Origin: JAXLXE01 sp046328115
GTDB lineage: Bacteria; Chloroflexota; UBA6077; JACCZL01
DNA: 64,000 bases
Direction of reading: 5' to 3'
NCBI GenBank assembly: GCA_046328115.1
Contig: JAXLXE010000001.1
Span: 1,860,001 to 1,924,000 of the forward strand
Made by a program: the position numbers and the translations under genes. Position 1 is the stretch's first letter, and the number at the start of each line of letters is the position of its first letter. The notes under the pieces are model-generated. The model searched no databases. It saw only the letters and a program-made list of their open reading frames with translations, and had not been told where the DNA came from. This document shows, one piece after another, positions 26,890-34,535 of this stretch.

Positions 26890-28137
26890 ATGCGACTTAC
26901 GGACGACGAACGCGCGATGCTGGAGGGCGCGCACGGCGTCGCCGCGCGCCGCGCGATCGAGCTTCAGATCAAAGTGGGCGAGTTCTTCGGCGCGGCGGAC
27001 TTCGTCCCCGTGGACTCCGTCCACATGATGGCGGAGATCGAGTCCATGGGTGAGCCCTGCCTGGAATGGGTGGAATCCATGGCCACGGACGGCGGGGCCA
27101 CCGTGGTGCCCACCACCTGCAACCCTCGGAGCGTGGACTTCGCGCTGTGGGAGGCCCTTGGACAGGATGAACGGCAGGTCCAGCTAGAGCTGCGGCTCAC
27201 CCAGGCGCTAGAGCGGCTCGGCGTGCTCACCCTGGACACGTGCATCAACTATCAGACCGTGGCGCCACCACGCTTCGGAGAGCACGTGGCGTGGGGTGAC
27301 ACGGGCACCGTCATCTTTGCCAACGCGGTCGCGGGAGCGCGGAGCAACTTTGAGGGCGGCCCAGTGGCACTGGCGGCCGGAATCACGGGCCGCACGCCGC
27401 GCTACGGCTACCACCTCCCAGAGCAGCGCCTGGGCACCGCGCTCATCACCGTTCGGGATCAGCCGCGCTGCAACAGCGACTGGGGCGCCCTGGGCTGCTG
27501 GATCGGCCGCCAGGTTAGCGACTACTGGCAGGTGCCCGTCATCGAGGGTCTGGACGTTGAGCCCACCGTTGACCAGCTCAAGCAGCTCGGCGCCTGCCTC
27601 GCCAGCTACGGCTCCCTCGCCATGTTCCATCTGGTGGGGGTGACCCCTGAGGCCAGGACCATCAATGAGGCCTTCGGCGGGCGAAAGCCACAACGAACGC
27701 TGACCATGCAGCCGGGCGAGATCAAAGCCACCTACGCGGGTTTCGTGCCAGAGCGCCCACGCGCCGACCTGGTAGCGTTCACGGCCCCCCAGCTTTCGGT
27801 GGTGGAACTGCGCGATGTGGCGGCGCTGCTGCGCGGGCGAAAGGTGCATCCCAAGACCACGCTCCTGATCACCACCAACTACCAGAACAAGGCGGCCGCT
27901 GAGAAGCTGGGCTACGCGGAGACCATCCGTGACGCCGGCGGCATGCTGGTGTCCGGCGCCTGCTACTACCTCATGACCGCGCGTGAGCTGGCGGAGAAAC
28001 ACGGCTGGCGAACACTCGTCACAGATTCCGCGAAACTGGCGAACATCATCCCAGGTTACGGCTACAACTCCGTGTTCCGCTCAACGGACCTGTGCGTCGA
28101 GGCGGCCGTGACGGGCACGATTCCGGACCCTCGGTAG
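26890..28137 (+). CDS. Aconitase X catalytic (large) subunit
   Basis: A member of the AcnX (DUF521) branch of the aconitase superfamily. Characterised members dehydrate cis-3-hydroxy-L-proline in bacteria, or phosphomevalonate in archaea. Family features include LTDDERAMLEGAHG, VDSVHMMAEI, VPTTCNPRSVDF, LDTCINYQTV, an FANAVAGARSNFEGGP block, and the late segments VSGACYYLM and TDSAKLANIIPGYGYNSVF. Conserved cysteines suit an Fe-S cluster. ATG 26890 (or TTG 26887) follows GGAGG at 26872-26876. The swivel subunit is the next gene, so this is the two-gene type. The substrate is not decidable from this window. Confidence 0.88.
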   Translation: MRLTDDERAMLEGAHGVAARRAIELQIKVGEFFGAADFVPVDSVHMMAEIESMGEPCLEWVESMATDGGATVVPTTCNPRSVDFALWEALGQDERQVQLELRLTQALERLGVLTLDTCINYQTVAPPRFGEHVAWGDTGTVIFANAVAGARSNFEGGPVALAAGITGRTPRYGYHLPEQRLGTALITVRDQPRCNSDWGALGCWIGRQVSDYWQVPVIEGLDVEPTVDQLKQLGACLASYGSLAMFHLVGVTPEARTINEAFGGRKPQRTLTMQPGEIKATYAGFVPERPRADLVAFTAPQLSVVELRDVAALLRGRKVHPKTTLLITTNYQNKAAAEKLGYAETIRDAGGMLVSGACYYLMTARELAEKHGWRTLVTDSAKLANIIPGYGYNSVFRSTDLCVEAAVTGTIPDPR

Positions 28138-28172
28138 CAGCCCCGTACCACCCCCAACTGGAGAAGATCAGC

Positions 28173-28595
28173 ATGGACACCGAAGAGATCGTGCTGCGGG
28201 GAACCCCGGGCATCGGCCCCGCCGTCGAGGGCGAGGCGCTGGTCTCAGCTCATGGCTTCAGCGCCCGCTATGACCTGAACCGCAAGACCGGCGTGTTCTC
28301 CCGCGAGTCGCACGACCTCTACGGTCAGAGCATCATTGGGAAGATCCTCGTCCATCCTACCGCCAAGGGGGGCGTGGCCACCGCCTGGGCGCTGCTCGAC
28401 ATGCGAACCCACGGCACGGCGCCGGCCGGGATCATCTTTGGCACGGCCAACCCCATCATGGCCCAGGGCGCGGCACTCGCGGACGTGACGCTCATGCACC
28501 GGCTAGATCCGGATCCGCTCACCACCATTCGGACGGGGGACTGGGTGCGGATCGACCCTCCCAGCGGTACGGTCACCGTCACCCGCCGGGCGTAG
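28173..28595 (+). CDS. Aconitase X swivel (small) subunit
   Basis: A 140-residue DUF126-type swivel domain that completes the active site of aconitase X. It has GIGPAVEGEALVS, FSRESHDLYGQSIIGKILVHP and GGVATAWALLDM, the family core. PAGIIFGTANPIMAQGA and DWVRIDPPSGTV follow. ATG 28173 follows GGAGAAG at 28160-28166 with good spacing and excludes an upstream open stretch that overlaps the large subunit. The pair is presumably co-transcribed. An ABC-type lipoprotein gene follows, so the pathway might act on an imported compound, but that is only inference. Confidence 0.9.
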   Translation: MDTEEIVLRGTPGIGPAVEGEALVSAHGFSARYDLNRKTGVFSRESHDLYGQSIIGKILVHPTAKGGVATAWALLDMRTHGTAPAGIIFGTANPIMAQGAALADVTLMHRLDPDPLTTIRTGDWVRIDPPSGTVTVTRRA

Positions 28596-28628
28596 AGCAT
28601 AGGCCATGCACCGGCCCAGGCCGTAGCT

Positions 28629-28634
28629 GGGAGG
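28629..28634 (+). promoter_or_regulatory. Shine-Dalgarno supporting an ATT start
   Basis: GGGAGG sits 6 nt before ATT 28641. The next standard start codon (TTG 28671) would lie 36 nt away and inside the signal peptide. The spacing therefore points to ATT as the initiation codon of the lipoprotein gene. Confidence 0.55.
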
Positions 28635-28640
28635 CAGACC

Positions 28641-29660
28641 ATTACGCGGTCACTCCTGGTTGCCAGCCTGTTGCTCTTTGTGGGCGGGCTGGTCTCCGCG
28701 TGCCAACCCGCAAAGAGCACGCCGCGCCTGCCGCCCCGCGGTCAGGCCCTCAAGATCAACCTGTTGGCCAACACGCCCTACGCCCCGCTCCTGCTGATGC
28801 GCGAACGCCGGCTCCTGGAGGCGCGTCTCCCTGACGTCGCCATTGAGTGGAAACTGATTCCGCGCGAGGCGGACGTTGCGAGAGCGCTCCGCGAGGGCGG
28901 ACTTGACATCGCGGCGGGATCGCTCTGGTCCTTCCTGCGCCTCCGCGCGCAGGGCGAACCGGTGCAGCTCCTGGCGGGCGTCTCCACCACAAACACCGCC
29001 ATCGTATCCCAGCGCCCCACGCTCACCCACCTGAGCTCACTCACGCCCAACGACCGCCTGGGCATTCCAGACACCGGGTCGCACGAGGAGGCCATCGTGC
29101 GGCTGCTCGCCCTCCACGAGCTCGGCGACGCGGGCGCACTTCAAAACAGATTAGAGCGACACGCACCGGGCTCTCTGGTATTCCCAGAAGGTAACCTCCC
29201 GGATCTGGCTGCCGTGGTCGTGTCCAGTCCGCTGTTGGAGGCGGCGCGTGTCCGGCCGAATACGAGAGTCCTGGCCAGTGTCGAAGGGCTCCAGGACCCC
29301 CCCTCCAACATCGTCCTCTTCAGCACGTCCGCACTCCGCGACCGACAACCGGCCGTGTACGGGGTGTTCCTGGAGGTGCTCGATCAGGGAGTCCAGGCCG
29401 CACGGGATGGTCCCGCTGGCTGGCAGACATTGCTCACGGATCACGAATCCGCGGTATACGCGAACCGGGCAATCGGCACCGTTCGAATCACGTTCTCCAG
29501 GCGGGTCGGGGGCGTTGACGCGCTCGCCGCGCTGATCGACCTGTCAGGCCCACCGCCCGTGTTGCCCCTTGACGTCGCGGCGGTGTGGCTGGATGGGCTG
29601 GACCCAGGCCCACTTGCCGGACCAGCGAGCCTTCGTCGCCCGCGCAGTCCAATGAACTAG
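28641..29660 (+). CDS. ABC-type substrate-binding lipoprotein, SsuA/NMT1-like
   Basis: A probable solute-binding lipoprotein. From ATT 28641 the N-terminus reads (M)TRSLLVASLLLFVGGLVSAC, a complete lipoprotein signal with lipobox VSAC. The first standard start, TTG 28671, would remove ten residues, including the Arg and half of the hydrophobic core. The mature part has LKINLLANTPYAPLLLMRERRLLEARLPD early, then GLDIAAGSLWSF and DRLGIPDTGSHEEA, in the style of the nitrate/sulfonate/taurine-type binding proteins. It follows the aconitase X genes. No permease or ATPase is adjacent, and the ligand is unknown. Confidence 0.72.
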   Translation: MTRSLLVASLLLFVGGLVSACQPAKSTPRLPPRGQALKINLLANTPYAPLLLMRERRLLEARLPDVAIEWKLIPREADVARALREGGLDIAAGSLWSFLRLRAQGEPVQLLAGVSTTNTAIVSQRPTLTHLSSLTPNDRLGIPDTGSHEEAIVRLLALHELGDAGALQNRLERHAPGSLVFPEGNLPDLAAVVVSSPLLEAARVRPNTRVLASVEGLQDPPSNIVLFSTSALRDRQPAVYGVFLEVLDQGVQAARDGPAGWQTLLTDHESAVYANRAIGTVRITFSRRVGGVDALAALIDLSGPPPVLPLDVAAVWLDGLDPGPLAGPASLRRPRSPMN

Positions 29661-29705
29661 AATATCGAGTCGTTCACTCAACAATTTCCGCTCAATGAGC
29701 ACAGG

Positions 29706-29729
29706 CCAGCGTTGCTGAATCAACGTTGG
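29706..29729. promoter_or_regulatory. candidate operator upstream of the Rrf2 gene
   Basis: CCAGCGTTG and CAACGTTGG form an inverted repeat with one mismatch around a 6-nt spacer, ending 34 nt before the Rrf2 start. Rrf2 regulators bind such dyads and often repress themselves, so this is a reasonable autoregulatory site. It does not match a known consensus closely. Confidence 0.4.
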
Positions 29730-29763
29730 ACCGGGCAAGAATCCTCGGGGGCCCTCCAGGCAA

Positions 29764-30201
29764 GTGAAGCTGTCTCTGCGGAGCGACTACGGCGCGCGCG
29801 CCATGATCGAGCTCGGGCGGCGCTTTGGCTCCGGGCCGGTGCAGAGCGCAGAAATTGCGGCGGCGGAATCCATTCCCGAGGCGTACCTCGAACAGCTCCT
29901 CACGGCACTGCGAAAGGCGGGACTCGTGCGGAGCAGCCGCGGGCCGCGCGGCGGTCATGAGCTGGCTAAGAGCCCCGCGCAGATCACCTTTGCCGAGGTA
30001 GTTGACGCGCTCGAAGGCCCGTTTCTCTCGCTGGATGCACTGGGCGCGCCCAGCGGCAATCCGCGCTCAACCAGCGCGATCACCCGGGAAATCTGGCAGG
30101 AGATCGCGGACATCGCGCACGCACGGCTTGCCGATGTCACCATTGGGCAGCTCGTAGACCGCCACCGCGCGCGACAGCGCCGCGACATGTACCACATCTA
30201 G
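29764..30201 (+). CDS. Rrf2-family transcriptional regulator (CymR-like)
   Basis: A 145-residue DNA-binding protein. The N-terminal winged helix has MKLSLRSDYGARAMIELG, IPEAYLEQLLTALRKAGLV and SSRGPRGGHELAKSPAQIT, all Rrf2 hallmarks. The three-cysteine Fe-S cluster motif of IscR and NsrR is absent, so it is probably not an Fe-S sensor. In this it resembles Bacillus CymR, which represses cysteine-uptake genes in complex with CysK. Cysteine synthase is the next gene, 21 nt downstream, which supports a cysteine-related role. The start is GTG 29764. Confidence 0.88.
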   Translation: MKLSLRSDYGARAMIELGRRFGSGPVQSAEIAAAESIPEAYLEQLLTALRKAGLVRSSRGPRGGHELAKSPAQITFAEVVDALEGPFLSLDALGAPSGNPRSTSAITREIWQEIADIAHARLADVTIGQLVDRHRARQRRDMYHI

Positions 30202-30222
30202 GCGCTGGGCAAGGAGAGCACC

Positions 30223-31146
30223 ATGCCCAGCGCAGACGGCGTCGCTGCCTCGGTTGTCGAGCTGATCGGCAACACGCCGTTGGTCTCCCTCAATCGCGTA
30301 GTGCCGACAGGCGGCGCCGCGGTGCTGGCCAAGGTGGAATCGCTCAATCCAGCGGGCAGCATCAAGGATCGCATCGCCATAGCCATGATCGAGCAGGCCG
30401 AACGCGATGGGCTGATCCAGCCGGGCAGCACCATCGTCGAGTCCACGTCCGGCAATACCGGCATCGGACTGGCCATGGTGGCGGCGGCGCGCGGCTACCG
30501 CCTCATCCTGACCATGCCGGAGGACATGAGCCTGGAGCGCCGGCAGCTCCTGGCGCGCTTCGGCGCAGAGCTTCACCTTACACCGGCCATTGAGGGCATG
30601 ACCGGTGCCGTCTACGCCGCCAGCGAGCTCCTCCGCGAGCATCCAGACTATTTCATGCCCAGGCAGTTTGATAATCCCGCGAACCCGGAGATCCACCGGA
30701 GGACCACGGCCCGCGAGATCCTCGCCCAGACCGGCGGGCGGATCGATGCGTTCGTAGCCGGCGTTGGGACGGGCGGAACGATCACCGGGGTGGGGCAGGT
30801 GCTCCGCCAGGAAGCGCCCTCGGCCATCGTCGTGGCGGTGGAGCCGGCCCGCTCGCCGGTGCTGCAGGGGGGATCGCCGCGACCGCACGCCATCCAGGGT
30901 ATCGGCGCGAGTTTCGTACCGGGCGTGTACGACGCTTCCGTGGTAGACCGCATACTGGGCGTGGACGACGATGCCGCGTATGCGATGATGTCTCGGCTAG
31001 CGCGGGAGGAAGGCCTACTGGTGGGGGTATCCTCTGGCGCCAACGTGCACGCGGCCTGCCAGATCGCCGCTGAGCTCGGGCACGGCAAGACCGTGGTGAC
31101 AGTCCTGTGCGACACCGGCGAGCGATACTTGAGCGTTGAGCTCTAG
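30223..31146 (+). CDS. cysK: Cysteine synthase (PLP-dependent, CysK type)
   Basis: This enzyme makes L-cysteine from an activated serine and a sulfur donor. It begins ELIGNTPLVSLNRVV, has the PLP Lys48 in NPAGSIKDRIA, the substrate loop STSGNTGIGLAM, EDMSLERRQLL, and GVGTGGTITGVGQVL, which binds the PLP phosphate. It ends LCDTGERYLS. Length (307 residues) is normal. AAGGAG precedes ATG 30223. The two following genes encode a CysO-like sulfur carrier and a Mec-like protease. The donor may therefore be protein thiocarboxylate, as for mycobacterial CysM, although the sequence looks more like CysK than CysM. The acceptor (O-acetyl- or O-phosphoserine) is not decided. Confidence 0.95.
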   Translation: MPSADGVAASVVELIGNTPLVSLNRVVPTGGAAVLAKVESLNPAGSIKDRIAIAMIEQAERDGLIQPGSTIVESTSGNTGIGLAMVAAARGYRLILTMPEDMSLERRQLLARFGAELHLTPAIEGMTGAVYAASELLREHPDYFMPRQFDNPANPEIHRRTTAREILAQTGGRIDAFVAGVGTGGTITGVGQVLRQEAPSAIVVAVEPARSPVLQGGSPRPHAIQGIGASFVPGVYDASVVDRILGVDDDAAYAMMSRLAREEGLLVGVSSGANVHAACQIAAELGHGKTVVTVLCDTGERYLSVEL

Positions 31147-31209
31147 CGGGCCACTGTTAGCGGGCCATAGACAGATCTCAGGCGACGAGGGAGCGAAGAG
31201 GGAGACACG

Positions 31210-32304
31210 GTGGCGACGATCTACATCCCAACATCGCTGCGCCGGCATACCGGAGGCGCCGCGCGTGTTGACACAGATGCCGTTGACGTCGCCGCGGCGC
31301 TCGACCGGCTCAAGGCGAGCTATCCTCAACTCCAACCACACCTGTTCGACGACCACGGTGCGCTCCACGCGTACGTGACCGTCTACGTAAACGACCACAT
31401 CATTGATGACCTCGGCGGGTTGCAGACCCCGCTGGGCAGGGAGGACGAGATGTCAGTGATTCCCGCGATGGCGGGCGGGGCGGTATCCACCCGGTTCACC
31501 CCGGAACAGGCGGTGCGCTACAGCCGCCACGTGATCCTGCCGGAGATCGGCGGCGTCGGTCAGCGGAAGCTGCTGAACGCCAAAGTCGTGCTGATCGGCG
31601 CGGGCGGCCTGGGCTCGCCCACGGCCCTGTACCTCGCCGCGGCCGGCGTGGGCACGCTGGGCATTGTGGACTTTGACGTGGTGGACCTCTCCAATCTCCA
31701 CCGCCAGATCATCCACGGCCACGCAAACATCGGCCGCCGCAAGGTGGAGTCCGCCAGCGACCGCATCGCGGACGTGAACCCGGACGTCAAAGTTGTGGTC
31801 CACGAGGCCGCGATCACGTCTGAAAACGCCATGGACATCCTGGGCGGCTACGACATCGTGGTGAACGGCTCAGACAACTTTGCCACCCGCTACCTCGTCA
31901 ACGACGCCGCCTACTTGCTGGGCAAGCCGCTGGTGGACGGCAGCATCTTTCGTTTTGAAGGCCAGGCCACGGTCTTCATGCCCGGCAAGGGCTGCTACCG
32001 CTGCCTCTTCCCGTCGCCCCCGCCCCCCGGCGCCGTACCAAGCTGCGCCGAGGCCGGCGTGCTGGGTGCGCTGCCCGGCATGATCGGGGTGATCCAGGCC
32101 ACCGAGACGGTCAAGCTCATCCTGAGCCTCGGCGAGCCACTGGTCAACCGCCTGCTGCTGTACGATGCCATGGACATGAGCTTCCGCGAGGTCAAGATTC
32201 GCCGAGATCCAGAGTGCCCGCTCTGCGGCGACGAGCCCAGCATCGGCGCGCTGATCGACTACGAGGCGTTCTGCGGCGGCCCGATGGCCGCCACCGGGGG
32301 CTGA
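31210..32304 (+). CDS. CysO-like sulfur carrier fused to MoeB/ThiF activating enzyme
   Basis: A 364-residue fusion. Residues 1-90 form a ubiquitin-like sulfur carrier close to mycobacterial CysO: YIPTSLRRHTGG, YVNDHIIDDLGG and IPAMAGG, the Gly-Gly being residues 89-90. Instead of ending there the chain continues AVSTRFTPEQAVRYSRH into an adenylating E1-like domain. That domain has LIGAGGLGSPTALYLAAAGV, LHRQIIHGHANIGRRK, NGSDNFATRY, zinc cysteines CYRC and CPLC, and the PSCAEAGVLG active cysteine. There is no rhodanese domain. GTG 31210 follows GGGAGA. In Mycobacterium MoeZ activates CysO, CysM uses the thiocarboxylate and Mec releases cysteine. Here the carrier terminus is buried, so proteolysis would be needed. 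The protease gene follows. Confidence 0.9.
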   Translation: MATIYIPTSLRRHTGGAARVDTDAVDVAAALDRLKASYPQLQPHLFDDHGALHAYVTVYVNDHIIDDLGGLQTPLGREDEMSVIPAMAGGAVSTRFTPEQAVRYSRHVILPEIGGVGQRKLLNAKVVLIGAGGLGSPTALYLAAAGVGTLGIVDFDVVDLSNLHRQIIHGHANIGRRKVESASDRIADVNPDVKVVVHEAAITSENAMDILGGYDIVVNGSDNFATRYLVNDAAYLLGKPLVDGSIFRFEGQATVFMPGKGCYRCLFPSPPPPGAVPSCAEAGVLGALPGMIGVIQATETVKLILSLGEPLVNRLLLYDAMDMSFREVKIRRDPECPLCGDEPSIGALIDYEAFCGGPMAATGG

Positions 32305-32367
32305 CCGTCACAGCCCCCAGCCTCCCGCTCCCCAGCCCAGAACGGACGGCCCTGAGCAGATAGCCAG

Positions 32368-32769
32368 ATGCACCTCAGCATGCCGCGGTCGATGCACGAT
32401 GAGCTGATCCAGCACGCCCTGGACGATAATCCAAACGAAGCGTGCGGGCTCATCGCCGGCCGCGGCAATGAGGCCGTCCGGTCCTACCGCGCCATCAACC
32501 GCGAGGCCAGCCCCGTCCGCTACGACATCGAGCCTGCGGACCTGCTGCGTCTCTTCCGCCAGATGGACCAGGACGGGCTGGAGCACATCGGCATCTACCA
32601 CTCGCACACCCACACCCAGGCTTACCCATCAGCCACCGACATCCGCCTGGCGTTCTACCCAGAGGCGTTCTACGTGCTCGTGAGTCTGATGGACAACAAC
32701 CCGCACGTCAGAGCGTTCCGGATCATCGATGGCAAGGTCAGCGAAGCAACGCTCACCTTAACGGACTGA
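32368..32769 (+). CDS. mec: JAMM/MPN+ metalloprotease, Mec-like
   Basis: A 133-residue zinc protease of the Mec family, which in Mycobacterium cleaves newly made cysteine from the C-terminus of CysO. The JAMM motif is complete: NEACGLIAG with the catalytic Glu, then IYHSHTHTQAYPSATD with the HxH, Ser and Asp. FYVLVSLMD and FRIIDGKV match the mycobacterial protein well. The gene lies 63 nt after the carrier-activator fusion and ends the locus. Besides releasing cysteine it might cut the fusion after Gly89-Gly90 to free the carrier; that second role is inference from the architecture. Confidence 0.92.
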   Translation: MHLSMPRSMHDELIQHALDDNPNEACGLIAGRGNEAVRSYRAINREASPVRYDIEPADLLRLFRQMDQDGLEHIGIYHSHTHTQAYPSATDIRLAFYPEAFYVLVSLMDNNPHVRAFRIIDGKVSEATLTLTD

Positions 32770-33210
32770 CCCGCAACAGCCCGAGCGGCGTTGAGGCGCC
32801 CCTGCCGTGGCAAGGCGCGCGCTCCGACCAGAACCCATCCCGATAGCCCCGGCCACCCATGCGCTGCCTCTGCCTAGGCCAGGCGTGCGGCCCAGCCAGC
32901 CCCAGTGCGATAGCCCCGGCCCGCGTGTGGTGCCGCCTTGGCAAGGCGCGCCCCCGAAGACAGTCCACCGCCGCCTAGAAGCTCCCCCTGACGTAGGAGA
33001 GGCCCGTCCTCGCGAATGCGGGCAACCTGGACACTTCGGCAGACCGCCTCGAACATCCGAAACGGGCAGCGAGTCGCCCGATTCCCGAATGTCCAGCCCC
33101 TCGACCTCGTCCGACACGTCCGTAGCGCGGGCGCTCGTCGCCCGCTTGCCGAATCATCGGCGCCCGAGCGAGACCTGCATCTCGCTCCGTCTGCCAAATC
33201 TTGCTACGCG
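32770..33210. other. intergenic region with short GC-rich repeats
   Basis: No credible gene is seen in about 440 bases. CGATAGCCCCGG occurs at 32841-32852 and 32908-32919, and again at 42428-42439 in the toxin island. TGGCAAGGCGCGC occurs at 32808-32820 and 32939-32951. GTAGCGCGGG at 33122 is the reverse complement of the core in the tandem repeats at 43.8-44.1 kb. The region looks like scattered copies of intergenic repeat elements at the edge of the island. Confidence 0.55.
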
Positions 33211-34407
33211 TCAGCGCGTAGGTGCCGGAGCTGCTGTGCTCGCCGGGCTCGGGCTGGCCACCGGCGTGGGGAAGCCCGGCCCCGGCGTCGCGGTCGGCAC
33301 CGGCGTTGGCGGCGGGCCGACGTTCGCCTGCGGCACCGCTGGCAACGAAGGCATCCGCTCCAGACGGCCCACTTCCGTATCGCGACGTTTCGCCAGGACA
33401 CGGTATCGGAAAGCTAACGTGCTGGTACCGTTCTTCAGCTCCCGGACATCGAAGCTCGTGGCCGTCTTCGCCGTGACGTACAGCCCGTTGCAGTCGCCCT
33501 CAGGCACCGGAAACACACCGTAGTCGTCCGTCTTCACCGTCGCCAGGAAGTCAGCGTCCAGGGTGATCGTGGCGCGGCCGTTCACCAGGGTACCCTTGCC
33601 GAAGTCCTCGAACCATGGCTCCGGGCTCTCCTGGCAGTACAGCCGCCTCAACGCCCCGTCCGCGCCCGTGACCAGTGCGGCTTTAGAGCCATTGACGACG
33701 GAGAAATTCCCGTCCACCACGACGTTGCCGTAGAAGTAGCCGGCGTAGCTCCCCTTGCTGGGATGCTTGCCGTACACGCCAACCCAGGCTGACTCTCCAA
33801 GCACACCGGCTGTCGTGCCGCTGGTCGATGTCCCGTAGATCCCGTGCCCGGCATTTGACTGCCCCACGATCCCAAACGATGATGTAGACACGCCGTGTAT
33901 GCCCCAACTACTGACCGAGTTTCCGACCGCGCCCACACCGCTCGTCGACGTGCCGTAGAGCCCCGCTCCACTGGTGGACTTCCCTGACACACCCGAACCC
34001 TTGTCGGACAAGCCGAAGGTGCCGGTACCGTTCGGTGCCTGGCCCCATACGCCGGCGCCATCCGGAGTGTTGTTGCGGCCGAATACACCCGCGGTATTGG
34101 CAGCCGAGGCATAACCCTGGATGCCATCCGCGGCGTCGTCGGTGGTGATGGGGCCACTCGACGCGTTGGAAACGCGCAAGCCCGGATATCCGCTGACAGC
34201 GGCCTGCACGGTGGTGGAGCCGGTACTACTGTTGCCCGACGAACCCAGCGTGAGCGCATCGCCATTAGCCGCCTGCACCGATTGTCCAGACAACAACGAC
34301 GCAGCGCGCTCAACCGCCAGGCCAGATCCAAAGGCGAGCAAGCCGAGCAACCGCCGGCGACGGAACGGCCCAACCCGCTGAGTGACTGACGCGGGTGTGA
34401 CTGACAT
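33211..34407 (-). CDS. Tat-exported Gly-rich repeat protein
   Basis: A 398-residue exported protein of unknown function. The N-terminus (GPFRRRRLLGLLAFGSGLAV) has an Arg run and a hydrophobic stretch typical of Tat signals, with cleavage probably near QAANG. Residues ~90-225 hold short repeats built on G-(V/L/I)-(Y/F/W)-G with Ser/Thr linkers, for example GVFGRNNTPDGAGVWGQ and GAGLYGTSTSGVGAVG. A beta-rich domain with VVVDGNFSVVNGSKAAL, RRLYCQESPEPWFEDFG and GLYVTAKTATSFDVREL follows, resembling C-terminal domains of fibre-like surface proteins. The tail is Pro/Thr-rich. The gene is head-to-head with the RHS toxin gene, sharing a short promoter region; a structural link is possible but unproven. 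Confidence 0.8.
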   Translation of the reverse strand: MSVTPASVTQRVGPFRRRRLLGLLAFGSGLAVERAASLLSGQSVQAANGDALTLGSSGNSSTGSTTVQAAVSGYPGLRVSNASSGPITTDDAADGIQGYASAANTAGVFGRNNTPDGAGVWGQAPNGTGTFGLSDKGSGVSGKSTSGAGLYGTSTSGVGAVGNSVSSWGIHGVSTSSFGIVGQSNAGHGIYGTSTSGTTAGVLGESAWVGVYGKHPSKGSYAGYFYGNVVVDGNFSVVNGSKAALVTGADGALRRLYCQESPEPWFEDFGKGTLVNGRATITLDADFLATVKTDDYGVFPVPEGDCNGLYVTAKTATSFDVRELKNGTSTLAFRYRVLAKRRDTEVGRLERMPSLPAVPQANVGPPPTPVPTATPGPGFPTPVASPSPASTAAPAPTR

Positions 34408-34461
34408 GGCTCCCCCCTTTGTGGTTCACCTGAGATTGACACCTGAACCTGAAACGGACAG

Positions 34462-34491
34462 TTGACAGGCGTGAGTGCCCCAGTCTACATT
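34462..34491 (+). promoter_or_regulatory. sigma70-like promoter of the RHS toxin gene
   Basis: A perfect -35 TTGACA (34462-34467) is separated by 18 nt from TACATT (34486-34491). The start codon at 34536 lies about 38 nt beyond the predicted transcription start, preceded by GGGAGAG. This is the best promoter match in the window. The two orphan cassettes downstream have nothing comparable that I could find. Confidence 0.6.
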
Positions 34492-34535
34492 GGGGCCGCC
34501 CGTCGCGCAAGTGACAGCGAACGCGGGAGAGACCC

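Noticed and set aside
29764..30201. IscR or NsrR Fe-S regulator
   Set aside because: The three cysteines that bind the cluster are absent.
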